DNA from: Pseudofrankia coriaricola
GTDB lineage: Bacteria > Actinomycetota > Actinomycetes > Frankiales > Frankiaceae
Direction: 5' to 3'
DNA: 54,605 bases
Assembly: GCF_001854805.1 (NCBI RefSeq)
Contig: NZ_MBLO01000223.1
Location: forward strand, 1-54,605
The notes beneath the pieces are model-generated. The model was given only the letters and a program-made list of their open reading frames with translations. It did no database searches and was not told the DNA's origin. Position numbers and translations under genes: made by a program. Below are positions 41,827-51,888 of this stretch, piece after piece. Numbering within the stretch: the stretch's first letter is position 1; every line of letters begins with the position of its first letter.

Positions 41827-43209
41827 ATGACCGAAACTGTCGACAACGTCCAGCGGGCGGTTTCCGCGCCGGCGGAGGCGCTGGCACGACCGATGACAAT
41901 CGGCGTCGAGGCCTATCTCTCCGAGGAGTACGCCCGGGCCGAGCGAGACAAGCTGTGGACCAATGTCTGGCAGCAGGTCGGCCGGGTCGAGGAGATTCCC
42001 GGGGTCGGCGACTTCCTGACCTACGAGATCCTCGACGACTCGCTCATCATCGTACGCACGGCGGCGGACAGGATCCGCGCGTACCACAACGTCTGCTCGC
42101 ACCGTGGCCGCCGGCTGGTGGACACCCCGGACGGCGCTCGTAACGCACACGGGCAGCGCCGGCAGTTCGTCTGCGGCTTCCACGGCTGGCGGTACAGCCT
42201 GGAGGGCGAGAACACCTTCGCGGCCGAACGCGAGGACTGGCCGTGCGGGCTGACCGACGAGGTCATCAGCCTCAAGCAGGTCCAGGTCGACACCTGGGGC
42301 GGCTGGGTCTGGATCAACCTCGACCCGGACTGTGAGCCGCTGCGGCAGTATCTCGAGCCCGCGGCCACCCTGCTCGACCCCTTCCAGCTGGAGAACATGC
42401 GCTATCGCTGGCGGAAGTGGCTGGTCTTCGACTGCAACTGGAAGGTCGCCCTCGAGGCCTTCATGGAGACCTACCACGTGCCGTACACCCACCCGGAGTT
42501 CATGAACTTCGGGAACTTCCTCGGGTGGGCCCGGGCGCAGGGCAAGCACAGCAACATCGGCTACGACGCGCCCAAGGGCATGGACGAGAACCAGGCAAAG
42601 CTGCGGGTCGGCAGCGGCCCCGACGCCCGGCGCTCGACGATCGAGCTGCAGAACTTCACCTGGGAGAACTCGAACACCAACACCACTCGGACCCTTGTCG
42701 ACGCCGCGCGGCGGCTGACCGAGGAGCTGCCGGAGGGAACGCCGCCCGGTGAGGTCCTGGCGCACTGGTTGGCCTCGGCGCGCCGCGACGACGCCGCGCG
42801 CGGAGTGATCTGGCCGACCGTCGACCCGCGGGACGTCGCCCAGGCTGGCACGGCGTGGCAGATCTTCCCGAACTTCCAGATCGGCCACGCGCTGAACAAC
42901 ATGCTGTGCTACAGCGCCCGGCCGTTCGGCTACGACCCCGACAAGTGCATCTTCGAGGCCGCGGTGTACGAACTCTTCCCTGCCGGCGAGGAGCCGGCGA
43001 CCGAGTGGGAGTTCACGCCCGCGGACGACCCGCGCTGGCGCACCGTCCTGCCGCAGGACTTCTCCAACATGGCCGCCGTCCAGCAGGGGATGAAGTCGCG
43101 CGGCTTCTCCGGCCCGAAGCCGAACCCGTACCGCGAGCGCAGCGTGGTGAACCTGCATCACAACCTGGCCACGTACATGGGAACGGGTGCGCCGAGCGAT
43201 CTCGCCTGA
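41827..43209 (+). CDS. Rieske-type ring-hydroxylating oxygenase, alpha subunit, 460 aa
   Basis: A terminal oxygenase that inserts oxygen into a ring or C-H bond using electrons from a separate reductase. The Rieske cluster ligands are Cys90 and His92 (NVCSHRGRRL) and Cys116 and His119 (FVCGFHGW); the spacing between pairs is longer than usual because of a GARNAHGQ loop. The non-haem iron site is ALEAFMETYHVPYTHPEF with the two His. ATG 41827 has GGAG 6 nt upstream. No ferredoxin or reductase gene is in the window, so electrons must come from elsewhere. It starts the longest run of same-strand catabolic genes here. Confidence 0.93.
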   Translation: MTETVDNVQRAVSAPAEALARPMTIGVEAYLSEEYARAERDKLWTNVWQQVGRVEEIPGVGDFLTYEILDDSLIIVRTAADRIRAYHNVCSHRGRRLVDTPDGARNAHGQRRQFVCGFHGWRYSLEGENTFAAEREDWPCGLTDEVISLKQVQVDTWGGWVWINLDPDCEPLRQYLEPAATLLDPFQLENMRYRWRKWLVFDCNWKVALEAFMETYHVPYTHPEFMNFGNFLGWARAQGKHSNIGYDAPKGMDENQAKLRVGSGPDARRSTIELQNFTWENSNTNTTRTLVDAARRLTEELPEGTPPGEVLAHWLASARRDDAARGVIWPTVDPRDVAQAGTAWQIFPNFQIGHALNNMLCYSARPFGYDPDKCIFEAAVYELFPAGEEPATEWEFTPADDPRWRTVLPQDFSNMAAVQQGMKSRGFSGPKPNPYRERSVVNLHHNLATYMGTGAPSDLA

Positions 43210-43272
43210 TCGCCGGAAACGCCGTCCCCACGACGAACGACCCGCACAAGAGCCCTGAGGCGAGGACTTCGC

Positions 43273-45099
43273 ATGCAGAACTGCGCACCCACGCAGACGC
43301 CAGAGATCGACCATGACGCGCTGCGGACCAGGTACCTGGCGGAGCGGGACAAGCGGATCCGCCCCGAGGGGCAGAAGCAGTACCTCGTGGCCGAGGGCGA
43401 CTTCGAGGAGTTCTTCGAGGCCGACCCGTACACGCCGACCGTGCCGCGCCCGCCGATCTCGGAGAGCATCGACGTCGCGATTCTCGGCGGCGGCTGGGCG
43501 GGGCTCACCGCCGGCGTCCGGCTCAAGGAGGCCGGTGTCACCGACTTCCGGATCCTCGAGCACGCCGGTGACTTCGGCGGCGCGTGGTACTGGAACCGCT
43601 ACCCCGGCATCCAGTGCGACACCGAGAGCTACTGCTACCTGCCGCTACTCGAGGAGACCGGCTACATCCCGAAGGAGAAGTACGCGCGCGGGGACGAGTG
43701 CTTCGAGCACGCGCAGCGCATCGGGAAGCATTTCGGCCTGTACGACAAGGCCATCTTCAGCACGCGGATCACGTCGCTGGAGTGGGATGGGTCGATCAAG
43801 CGGTGGCGTATCGGGACCAACCGGAACGACGACATCCGCGCCCGCTTCGTCGTCATGTGCCAGGGCCCTTTCAACAAGCCGAAGCTCCCCGGCGTCCCCG
43901 GCATCGAGGAGTTCAAGGGCCACACGATCCACACCGCTCGCTGGGACTACCAGTACACCGGCGGCGACCTGTTCGGCGGCCTCGACAAGCTCGCCGGCAA
44001 GAAGGTCGCCGTGATCGGCACGGGCGCGAGCGGTATCCAGGCGATCCCGCACATCGCCGAGACCGCCGAGCACCTCTACGTCTTCCAGCGCACAGCGTCC
44101 TCCATCGCCGAGCGCGGCGACGTCCCCACCGACCCCGAATGGGTCAGGACCCTGCGGCCGGGGTGGCAGAAGGAGCGGCAGCGCAACTTCCACACCGCGG
44201 CGTACGAGGCCTTCGCCCCAGGCCAGCCCGACCTCATCTGCGACAACTGGACCGAGATCAGCCGCAATCTGCAGGCGCATCTGGACGCCACCAACGGCTG
44301 GGCCGCGCTGGCGGACCCGGTGACGTTCATGGAGCTTCGGGAGATCGTCGACTACCAGGTGATGGAGCGGCTTCGTCAGCGCATCGACGCCGCCGTCGAC
44401 GACCCGGCGACCGCGGAGGCGCTGAAGCCCTACTACCGGTTCCTGTGCAAGCGGCCGTGCTTCAACGACGCCTACCTGCCGACCTTCAACCGCCCGAACG
44501 TCTCCCTCATCGACGTATCGAGGTCGAAGGGCGTCGAGAGGATCACCACGGGCGGCATCATCGCCGACGGCGTGGAGCACGAGGTCGACTGCATCGTCTT
44601 CGCCAGCGGTTTCGAGATCACCACGGATCTCGACCGCAGGCTCGCCATCCACCCCTTCACCGGCCGCGACGCCCTCTCGCTTTACGACAACTGGGCCAAG
44701 GGCTACCGCACCCTGCACGGCACGATGACGCACGGCTTCCCCAACCAGTTCTTCACGGGGTACATCCAGGGTGGTATCACGGCGGCCGTGCCGGCGATGT
44801 TCGAACAGCAGGCCGTCCACATCGCCTACATCATCAAGGAGACGCTGACTCGCGGCGCCTCCGTCGTGGAGCCCACCGCGGAAGCCCAGGACGAGTGGGT
44901 CGCGACGATCCGGGCGTCCGCGATCGACAACACCAACTACGCCCGGGAGTGCACCCCCGGCTACTACAACAACGAGGGCGAGCAGGAGATCCGCTCGGTT
45001 CTCGGCGACCCCTACTGGCCCGGCTTCTACGCCATGGAGGAGCTCCTTCAGAGCTGGCGCGACGCGGGCGACCTGGCAGGCCTCGAGCTGGACAAGTGA
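43273..45099 (+). CDS. FAD-dependent Baeyer-Villiger-type monooxygenase, 608 aa
   Basis: Inserts oxygen next to a ketone (or oxidises a heteroatom) using FAD and NADPH. It has the first Rossmann motif LGGGWAGL (about 71-78), the class fingerprint FKGHTIHTARWD (about 214-225, fitting FxGxxxHTxxW), and the second Rossmann motif VIGTGASGIQ. GGAWYWNRYPGIQCDTES is the typical substrate/FAD region. An N-terminal extension of about 60 residues is found in cyclopentadecanone- and steroid-type relatives. ATG 43273 starts 63 nt after the Rieske gene. In a pathway it would turn a ring ketone into a lactone or ester. Confidence 0.93.
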   Translation: MQNCAPTQTPEIDHDALRTRYLAERDKRIRPEGQKQYLVAEGDFEEFFEADPYTPTVPRPPISESIDVAILGGGWAGLTAGVRLKEAGVTDFRILEHAGDFGGAWYWNRYPGIQCDTESYCYLPLLEETGYIPKEKYARGDECFEHAQRIGKHFGLYDKAIFSTRITSLEWDGSIKRWRIGTNRNDDIRARFVVMCQGPFNKPKLPGVPGIEEFKGHTIHTARWDYQYTGGDLFGGLDKLAGKKVAVIGTGASGIQAIPHIAETAEHLYVFQRTASSIAERGDVPTDPEWVRTLRPGWQKERQRNFHTAAYEAFAPGQPDLICDNWTEISRNLQAHLDATNGWAALADPVTFMELREIVDYQVMERLRQRIDAAVDDPATAEALKPYYRFLCKRPCFNDAYLPTFNRPNVSLIDVSRSKGVERITTGGIIADGVEHEVDCIVFASGFEITTDLDRRLAIHPFTGRDALSLYDNWAKGYRTLHGTMTHGFPNQFFTGYIQGGITAAVPAMFEQQAVHIAYIIKETLTRGASVVEPTAEAQDEWVATIRASAIDNTNYARECTPGYYNNEGEQEIRSVLGDPYWPGFYAMEELLQSWRDAGDLAGLELDK

Positions 45100-45141
45100 C
45101 GAACACCGGGCCGGTGGCTCCTGTCGTGAGAGGAATCTCCC

Positions 45142-46065
45142 GTGGCTGAACTGAGATTCGACGACCGCGTGGCCGTGGTGACCGGTGCCGGTCGGGGCCT
45201 GGGCCGTGCCTATGCCCTGTTACTCGCCGCGAAGGGGGCGAAGGTCGTCGTCAACGACCCGGGCGTGAGCACGCGCGGCGACGGCGTCGACGCGGGTCCC
45301 GCGCAGGAGGTCGTCAAGGAGGTCGCGGCGGCCGGCGGAGAGGCCGTCGTCTCCACCGACTCGGTGGCGACCCCGGCGGGCGGCCAGGCGATCATCCAGG
45401 CGGCACTGGACCACTTCGGCCGGCTCGACGTCCTCATCCACAACGCCGGGACCCACCGCCCGGCGTCGCTGTCGGAGATGGCATACGAGGACTTCGAGGC
45501 CGTCGTGGACGTCCACCTGCGGGGTGGCTTCCACGTGGTCCGGGCCGCGTTCCCGCTGATGTCCCAGGCGGGCTACGGCCGGGTGGTGCTGACCTCGTCG
45601 ATCGGCGGCCTGTACGGCAACCACGGGATCGCCAACTACGCCACGTCGAAGGCGGGCATGATCGGACTTTCCAACGTGGTCGCGCTGGAGGGGGCGGCCT
45701 CGGGCGTGAAGTGCAACGTCATCGTCCCCGCCGCGGTCACCAGGCTGGCCGAGGGGATCGACACCTCGGCCTACCCACCCATGGGACCGGAGCTGACGGC
45801 GCCGGCGGTGGGCTGGCTGGCGCACGAGTCCTGCTCGATCACCGGCGAGATCCTGGTGTCGATCGCCGGCCGGCTGGCCCGGGCCTTCGTCGGCGAGAGC
45901 CCGGGGGTCTACCGGCCCTCCTGGACGGTCGAGCAGGTCGCGGCGGACATCGAGCGCATCCGCGACGTCCGGGACCCCTGGGTGCTGCCGGTCGTCCCCT
46001 CGGCCCACGTCGACCACATCGTCAACAGCTTCGCGATGGCCACGAAGGGGTCTGACCACCAATGA
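45142..46065 (+). CDS. SDR resembling multifunctional-enzyme-type 3-hydroxyacyl-CoA dehydrogenase
   Basis: A classical SDR with TGAGRGLGRAYALLLA, VVVNDPGVSTRGDGVD (the loop seen in peroxisomal multifunctional enzyme 2-like proteins), IHNAGTHRPA, Ser in LTSSIGGLYG, and YATSK as YxxxK. The C-terminal extension (about 235-300) exceeds a simple SDR and fits that subgroup. GTG 45142 has AGAGGA about 7 nt upstream. It overlaps the ThDP enzyme start by 4 nt (ATGA), so these two are co-translated and probably act in sequence. Confidence 0.91.
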   Translation: MAELRFDDRVAVVTGAGRGLGRAYALLLAAKGAKVVVNDPGVSTRGDGVDAGPAQEVVKEVAAAGGEAVVSTDSVATPAGGQAIIQAALDHFGRLDVLIHNAGTHRPASLSEMAYEDFEAVVDVHLRGGFHVVRAAFPLMSQAGYGRVVLTSSIGGLYGNHGIANYATSKAGMIGLSNVVALEGAASGVKCNVIVPAAVTRLAEGIDTSAYPPMGPELTAPAVGWLAHESCSITGEILVSIAGRLARAFVGESPGVYRPSWTVEQVAADIERIRDVRDPWVLPVVPSAHVDHIVNSFAMATKGSDHQ

Positions 46066-47768
46066 AGGTGAAAGTCTACGAGCGCATCCTGCACCTGTTC
46101 GAGGCCGAGGGAATCAACACGATCTTCGGCATTCCGGACCCGAACTTCGTGCACATGTTCCACCTGGCCGAGGAACGCGGCTGGAACGTGGTCGCCCCGC
46201 ACCACGAGGAGGCCGCCGGCTTCATGGCGGAAGCGGTCTCCCGGATGACCGGCAAGGCCGCCGTGTGCGTCGGCACGCTGGGCCCGGGTGTCGCCAACCT
46301 GGCCGGCGCGATGATGTGCGCGAAGGTCGAGAACTCGCCGGTCATCTTCCTGGGCGGCCAGCGTGCCCGGATCACCGAGCAGCGGGTCCGGCGCGGCCGT
46401 ATCCAGTTCGTGCGGCAGGCCGAGCTCTTCGAGCCCTCGGTCAAGTACTGCGCCAGCATCGAGTACCCGGACCAGACCGACGAGGTCGTCCGCGAGGGCC
46501 TGCGCAGGGCGCTGTCGGGAACTCCCGGCCCGGTCTACATCGAGTACCCCTCCCACATCATCCAGGAGGAGCTCGACGTACCTCCGGCGGCGGAGCCCAG
46601 GAAGTACCGCCTGGTCAACCAGACGGCCGGCGCGGATGTGATCGCCGAGGCGGCGGAGCTCATCCGCGCGGCCAGGCAGCCGATCATCCTTGTCGGCCAC
46701 GGCGTGCACACCGCCCGGGCCGGGGAGTCGGTCAGGGCCCTCGCGGACCTGATGGCCTGCCCGGCAATCCAGACGTCCGGCGGCACCTCGTTCATCAAGG
46801 GGCTCGAGGACCGTACCTTCCCCTACGGCTTCTCGTCGGCGTCGATCGACGCCGTCGTGAAGTCCGACCTGTGCCTCGCCATCGGCACGGAGCTCGGCGA
46901 GCCGGCCCACTACGGCCGGGGACGGCACTGGGTCGCGAACGAGGCCAACCGCAAGTGGATCCTCGTCGAGCAGGACCCCGCGGCGATCGGCGTCAACCGG
47001 TCGATCGACGTGCCGCTCGTCGGTGACCTGCGCGCGATCGTCCCGCAGCTCGTCGAGGCGCTGAGGGACACGCCGCGGACCGCGACGCCGGAGCTCGCGG
47101 CCTGGATCAGGCAGGACGCGGACCAGCTGGCGGAACTGGCGGAGACGGCGCCCTCGGGGATGTCCCCCGTGCACCCGGCCCGACTGATCGTCGAGGCGAC
47201 CAAGGACTTCCCGGCGGATGGCATCATGATCCGCGACGGCGGCGCCACCACGATCTTCGGCTGGACCTACTCGCAGGCGAAGCCGCATGACGTGATCTGG
47301 AACCAGAACTTCGGGCACCTCGGCACCGGGCTTCCCTACGCCATCGGCGCCTCGGTGGCGGACGACGGCAGGCGCCCCGTGATGCTGGTCACCGGCGACT
47401 CGTCGTTCCAGTTCCAGATCGCGGAGCTGGAGACGGCCGCCCGCCTGAACCTGCCGCTGGTCTGCGTCGTGGCCGTCGACTACGCCTGGGGTCTCGAGGT
47501 GGGCGTCTACAAGCGGACCTTCGGCCAGGGTTCGCTGGAGACGGGCACGCACTGGAGCACGGCGACGCGCTTCGACAAGGTCGCCGAGGGCTTCGGCTGC
47601 TACGGCGAGTACGTCGACCGCGACGAGGACATCGCCCCCGCCATCAAGCGGGCCTGGGCCAGTGGCAAGCCTGGCGTCATCCACGTGGTGGTCGACCCGA
47701 AGGCGAACTCGGAGGAGATGCCGAGTTACGACGAGTTCCGTACCTGGTACGCGGAGGGAACGCAGTGA
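46062..47768 (+). CDS. Thiamine diphosphate-dependent enzyme (acetolactate synthase/decarboxylase-like), 568 aa
   Basis: It has the three-domain ThDP fold: an N-terminal PYR domain with the catalytic Glu in APHHEEAAGFMAEAVSRMTG (about 45-64), a central domain (about 195-330), and a C-terminal PP domain. The Mg/ThDP motif, usually GDG...NN, reads GDSSFQFQ...VAVDYAWG (about 445-475), so the canonical Asn-Asn is replaced by Val-Asp. Possible reactions are decarboxylation of a 2-oxo acid or cleavage of a 2-hydroxyacyl-CoA, either giving an aldehyde for the aldehyde dehydrogenase encoded next. ATG 46062 overlaps the SDR stop. The exact reaction cannot be read from the sequence. Confidence 0.9.
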   Translation: MKVKVYERILHLFEAEGINTIFGIPDPNFVHMFHLAEERGWNVVAPHHEEAAGFMAEAVSRMTGKAAVCVGTLGPGVANLAGAMMCAKVENSPVIFLGGQRARITEQRVRRGRIQFVRQAELFEPSVKYCASIEYPDQTDEVVREGLRRALSGTPGPVYIEYPSHIIQEELDVPPAAEPRKYRLVNQTAGADVIAEAAELIRAARQPIILVGHGVHTARAGESVRALADLMACPAIQTSGGTSFIKGLEDRTFPYGFSSASIDAVVKSDLCLAIGTELGEPAHYGRGRHWVANEANRKWILVEQDPAAIGVNRSIDVPLVGDLRAIVPQLVEALRDTPRTATPELAAWIRQDADQLAELAETAPSGMSPVHPARLIVEATKDFPADGIMIRDGGATTIFGWTYSQAKPHDVIWNQNFGHLGTGLPYAIGASVADDGRRPVMLVTGDSSFQFQIAELETAARLNLPLVCVVAVDYAWGLEVGVYKRTFGQGSLETGTHWSTATRFDKVAEGFGCYGEYVDRDEDIAPAIKRAWASGKPGVIHVVVDPKANSEEMPSYDEFRTWYAEGTQ

Positions 47769-47901
47769 CCCGCCGCGCCATCCGGTCGTTCGACAGTTCA
47801 GCGGGACGAACGGGGAGCGATCAGGATTTTCCGTCGCGCCGCCGGCGGCCTCAGTCCCCGGAGACACGGTTGGGCCTCTCACGAGCGGAAGCGGCGGAGA
47901 C

Positions 47902-49335
47902 ATGCGCGAATATCTGAAGTTCTACATCGGCGGACAGTGGGTCGACCCGGCCGAGTCGCGGACGTTCGACGTCGTGAACCCCGCGACCGAACAGGTCGCC
48001 GGGAAGGTCGCCGCCGGCTCGGCCGCCGACGTGGACCGGGCGGTCGTGGCCGCCCGCGCGGCCTTTCCCGGTTACGCGGCGACGAGCGTCCAAGAACGGG
48101 TCGAGCTGCTCCAGAACATCCTCGACGTGTACCAGAAGCGCGCGGCCGACCTCGGCGTGGCACTGACGGAGGAAATGGGTGCGCCGGCCACGCTCGCGGG
48201 CGGGTTCCAGGTCGGTCTCGGCGCCGGGCACCTGACGACGGCGATCGAGAACCTCAGGAACTTCGCGTTCGAGGAGCAGCGTGGCGCCACGCTGGTCGTC
48301 AGGGAGCCGATCGGGGTCTGCGGCCTGATCACGCCGTGGAACTGGCCGATGAACCAGATCGCGGTGAAACTCTTCCCGGCGCTTGCCACCGGCTGCACCG
48401 TGGTGCTCAAACCGTCGGAGCGCTCGCCGTTCACCGGGCAGATCTTCGCCGAGATCCTGGCGGCGGCCGGCATCCCCGCCGGTGTCTTCAACCTGGTCCA
48501 GGGCGACGGGCCGGGCGTCGGTGTGCCGCTGTCGTCGCACCCCGATGTCGACATGGTGTCCTTCACCGGTTCGACTCGGGCTGGCGTCGAGATCGCCCGC
48601 AACGCCGCGCCCACCGTCAAGCGGGTGACTCAGGAGCTGGGCGGCAAGGGCCCGAACATCCTGCTCGACGACGAGACCTTCGTCGAGAACGTCGTCAAGG
48701 GCGTCGGCGGCGTGATGGGCAACTCCGGCCAGACCTGCAGCGCGCCGACCCGGATGCTGGTGCCGAGCGCGCGGATGGACGAGGCCATCGCCATCGCGCG
48801 GACGGCGGCCGAGAACACCACGGTCGGCGACCCCAACACCGAGGTCGCGATCGGGCCGGTGTCGTCGGGCTCCGCGTTCGACAGGATCCAGACGCTGATC
48901 CAGAAGGGCATCGACGAGGGCGCCACGCTGGTGGCCGGCGGCACCGGACGTCCGGACGGGCTGACGAAGGGCTTCTACGTCAGGCCCACCGTCTTCGCCA
49001 ACGTCACGAACGACATGACCGTCGCTCGGGAGGAGATCTTCGGGCCGATACTGGTGATCATCGGCTACGACAGCCTCGACCAGGCCGTCGAGATCGCCAA
49101 CGACACCGAGTACGGCCTGTCCTCCCAGGTCGCCGGCAAGGACCTCGCGCAGGCCCGGGCGGTGGCGCGGCGGATCCGCTCGGGCTGGGTGGTGGTCAAC
49201 GACGCGTTCGACTTCCAGGCCCCGTTCGGGGGCTACAAGAAGAGCGGTAACGGGCGCGAGTGGGGCGACCTCTCCTTCCACGAGTACCTCGAGACGAAGG
49301 CCATTCTCGGATACTCGCCGGAGGAGGCCGGCTGA
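47902..49335 (+). CDS. NAD(P)-dependent aldehyde dehydrogenase, 477 aa
   Basis: Oxidises an aldehyde to an acid. It has the cofactor region TPWNWPMNQIAVKLFPAL, FTGSTRAGVEIAR, catalytic Glu in TQELGGKGPNIL (about 246), the nucleophilic Cys in NSGQTCSAPTR (about 279), and EEIFGPILVI with PFGGYKKSGNGREWG near the C-terminus. ATG 47902 matches the family N-terminus (YLKFYIGGQWVDP); a longer frame upstream overlaps the ThDP gene and is rejected. It lies 133 nt after the ThDP enzyme, suiting oxidation of the aldehyde that such an enzyme could make. Confidence 0.94.
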   Translation: MREYLKFYIGGQWVDPAESRTFDVVNPATEQVAGKVAAGSAADVDRAVVAARAAFPGYAATSVQERVELLQNILDVYQKRAADLGVALTEEMGAPATLAGGFQVGLGAGHLTTAIENLRNFAFEEQRGATLVVREPIGVCGLITPWNWPMNQIAVKLFPALATGCTVVLKPSERSPFTGQIFAEILAAAGIPAGVFNLVQGDGPGVGVPLSSHPDVDMVSFTGSTRAGVEIARNAAPTVKRVTQELGGKGPNILLDDETFVENVVKGVGGVMGNSGQTCSAPTRMLVPSARMDEAIAIARTAAENTTVGDPNTEVAIGPVSSGSAFDRIQTLIQKGIDEGATLVAGGTGRPDGLTKGFYVRPTVFANVTNDMTVAREEIFGPILVIIGYDSLDQAVEIANDTEYGLSSQVAGKDLAQARAVARRIRSGWVVVNDAFDFQAPFGGYKKSGNGREWGDLSFHEYLETKAILGYSPEEAG

Positions 49336-49664
49336 TAGAATGAAAGATGGTCCGACTACTGTCCGACCGCGGCACCAGGTGTTAACCAGGCCCGCCCAAG
49401 GGAAGATCCTCCGCATTCTTCGCCTCGTTTTCCGACCTGAGACGCTGACTGCGCCGTAGTTTTTGTTTAAACCCGGAGAAGTGGCAGCCAGGGCGCCGTA
49501 CGAACAGCCGTCCACGCTCACGGCGTGGGTACCCGCGGACCTGGTTTCACTGGGCCGAGCCGCGCCTCCAAGTCGGCTCCACAAACCTGGTTCGATCGCA
49601 GGTGGCACGGGATCGCCGAGTTTGGCGCGCGCTTTTGACAGACCGAGGAGGGACAGAATCTCCG
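49336..49664. other. Intergenic region, possible internal promoter
   Basis: About 330 nt with no gene. A direct repeat GTCCGAC-TACT-GTCCGAC (49350-49356 and 49361-49367) lies soon after the aldehyde dehydrogenase stop. An AT-richer patch with a T-run (49457-49470) follows. It may contain a terminator and a new promoter for the genes from 49665 onward. Confidence 0.4.
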
Positions 49665-50648
49665 ATGTTTTCCGCGATTCTGATCGAGAAGGGCCACGCG
49701 GGGCAGACGGCCACGGTCACGAACCTCGACGAGGCAGCGCTCCCCGATGGGGACGTCACCATCGACGTGGAGTATTCCACGCTGAACTACAAGGACGGCC
49801 TCGCGATCACCGCGAAGTCGCCCGTGGTTCGAAAGTTCCCGATGGTGCCGGGCATCGACCTCGCCGGCGTCGTCACCGACAGCACCCACGCGGACTGGAA
49901 GAAGGGCGACCTCGTGGTGCTCAACGGCTGGGGCGTAGGTGAGACCCACTGGGGCGGCCTCTCCCAGCGCGCCCGCCTCAACGGGGACTGGCTCGTGCCG
50001 CTGCCGTCCGTCTTCACCTCCCGGCAGGCGATGGCGATCGGCACCGCCGGATACACGGCGAGCCTCTGCGTGGACGCCCTCCTGAACCACGGTGTGCGCC
50101 CGGAGCAGGGCGAGGTCCTCGTGACCGGGGCGACGGGTGGTGTCGGCAGCGTGGCTGTCGCGCTCCTGGCGAAGGCCGGGTTCAAGGTCGCCGCCGCGAC
50201 CGGGAAGGCGACGGAGGCCGAGTACCTCCGGCGGCTCGGCGCGGCGACGGTCATCGACCGCTCCGAGCTGGGCAGCGCCGGGCGCCCCATGCAGAAGGAG
50301 CGGTGGGCGGGCGTCGTCGATTCCGTCGGCAGCCACACGCTGGCGAACGCCTGTGCGCAGACGCGGTACGGCGGCGCGGTCGCCGCGTGCGGTCTGGCCC
50401 AGGGCATGGACTTCCCGGCGTCGGTCGCCCCGTTCATCCTGCGTGGCGTGTCGCTGCTCGGCGTCGACAGCGTGATGGCGCCCGCGGGGCCTCGGCTCGC
50501 CGCCTGGGACCGCCTGGCGCGAGACCTGGGTGTACAGGCGCTCGACGTGATTGCCGAGGAGATCGCGCTGGCGGACGCGATCGCCGCGGCGGACCGGTTC
50601 CTGGACGGCAAGGTGCGGGGCCGCATCGTCGTCGACGTCAATCGATAG
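49665..50648 (+). CDS. Medium-chain reductase, AcuI/YhdH-like (acrylyl-CoA reductase type), 327 aa
   Basis: A zinc-independent NADPH-dependent enoyl reductase. It starts [18 protein letters not shown] and has [52 protein letters not shown] and the Rossmann motif [20 protein letters not shown], all characteristic of the AcuI/YhdH branch that reduces acryloyl-CoA. No structural or catalytic zinc Cys motif is seen. ATG 49665 lies about 12 nt after GGAGGG. A role in reducing a short alpha,beta-unsaturated CoA intermediate of this cluster is likely. The next gene begins 13 nt downstream. Confidence 0.91.
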   Translation: MFSAILIEKGHAGQTATVTNLDEAALPDGDVTIDVEYSTLNYKDGLAITAKSPVVRKFPMVPGIDLAGVVTDSTHADWKKGDLVVLNGWGVGETHWGGLSQRARLNGDWLVPLPSVFTSRQAMAIGTAGYTASLCVDALLNHGVRPEQGEVLVTGATGGVGSVAVALLAKAGFKVAAATGKATEAEYLRRLGAATVIDRSELGSAGRPMQKERWAGVVDSVGSHTLANACAQTRYGGAVAACGLAQGMDFPASVAPFILRGVSLLGVDSVMAPAGPRLAAWDRLARDLGVQALDVIAEEIALADAIAAADRFLDGKVRGRIVVDVNR

Positions 50649-50661
50649 TCGGGAGTGCAAG

Positions 50662-51885
50662 ATGACCAAGAAGGCCACCAAGCCGGAGATCGTCGAGCTC
50701 GACCTCTCCGATGTCGATCACCGGTTGGGTAAGCCGGTCGGCGGCGGGCAGTTGTGGGATCCGTGCAGCTCCTCGGACATCCGCCGCTGGGCGATGGCGA
50801 TGGACTACCCCAACCCGTTGCACTGGGATGAGGAGTTCGCCCGCAGGTCCAGGTTCGGTGGACTCGTCGCGCCACAGTCCATCGCGGTCGGCCTGGACTT
50901 CGGGCACGGCGTGGCGCCCGCCTGCGTGGGATACATCCCCGGCAGCCACCTGATCTTCGGGGGCGAGGAGTGGTGGTTCTACGGCTGTCCCGTCCGGGCC
51001 GGGGACAAGCTCTTCCAGGAGCGGCGCTTCCACGACTACAAGGTCGCTGAGACCAGGTTTGCCGGGCCCACGATGTTCTCCCGCGGAGACACCGTCCACA
51101 CCAACCAGCACGGCGCGTTGGTGGCCCGCGAGCGTTCGACCGCGATCCGGTACCTCGCCTCCGAGGCCGGGAAGCGCGGGATGTACGAGAACCAGCTCGG
51201 CGAGAAGAAGAGCTGGACGTCCACCGAGTTGGCGCAGATCGAGAAGGCGCGTCACGGCTGGCTCCTGTCGAACCGCCTCGGCGTGTCGCCGCACTTCGAC
51301 GAGGTGAAGGTCGGCGACACGCTGCCGCGGCGTGTGATCGGCCCGCACAGCATCGCAAGCTTCACCACCGAGTACCGCGCGTTTCTGTTCAACATCTGGG
51401 GCGCGTTCCACTGGACCACGCCGCCCGGCATCGAGGATCCGTGGGTAAACCAGGACCCGGGCTGGGTGGAGGGCTTCAGCTTCGACGAGGAAGGCGCCCG
51501 GATCGACCCGCGCCTGCGTGACGGCCTGTACGTCGGTCCCTCGCGCGGCCACATCGACGCCGACAAGGCCAGCGAGGTCGGCATGGTGCGCGCCTACGGC
51601 TACGGCGCCACGATGGGCGCCTGGTGCACCGACTACCTCAGCTACTGGGCCGGCCACAACGGCATGGTGCGCCACTCCAAGGCGAGTTTCCGGCTGCCCG
51701 CCTTCGAGGGTGACGTGACCTACTTCGATGCCGAGGTCGTCGGCAAGGAGACGGACTCGGTCTGGGGCATGCCGCTCGTCCAGGTGAAGCTGCGCCTCAC
51801 CAACCAGGACGGCGGCGTGCTGGTGGACTGCACGGCCGAGGTCGAGCTTCCGTTCGGCAGCGACCGGGAAGCGACAGAGGCCTAG
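50662..51885 (+). CDS. Double hot-dog MaoC/FAS1-type dehydratase-like protein, 407 aa
   Basis: Probably an enoyl-CoA hydratase or acyl dehydratase of the hot-dog fold. The N-terminal module (about 25-165) has MAMDYPNPLHWDEEFARRSR, FGGLVAPQSIAVG and EEWWFYGCPVRAGDKL, as in FAS1-like dehydratase domains. The C-terminal module (about 205-395) has FDEVKVGDTLPRRVIGPH and a second hot-dog pattern ending GGVLVDCTAEVELPFG. The length is about twice a single MaoC domain. ATG 50662 follows GGGAG by 6 nt. It lies 13 nt after the AcuI-like gene and 3 nt before the acyl-CoA synthetase, so all three are one transcript. Confidence 0.86.
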   Translation: MTKKATKPEIVELDLSDVDHRLGKPVGGGQLWDPCSSSDIRRWAMAMDYPNPLHWDEEFARRSRFGGLVAPQSIAVGLDFGHGVAPACVGYIPGSHLIFGGEEWWFYGCPVRAGDKLFQERRFHDYKVAETRFAGPTMFSRGDTVHTNQHGALVARERSTAIRYLASEAGKRGMYENQLGEKKSWTSTELAQIEKARHGWLLSNRLGVSPHFDEVKVGDTLPRRVIGPHSIASFTTEYRAFLFNIWGAFHWTTPPGIEDPWVNQDPGWVEGFSFDEEGARIDPRLRDGLYVGPSRGHIDADKASEVGMVRAYGYGATMGAWCTDYLSYWAGHNGMVRHSKASFRLPAFEGDVTYFDAEVVGKETDSVWGMPLVQVKLRLTNQDGGVLVDCTAEVELPFGSDREATEA

Positions 51886-51888
51886 ACG

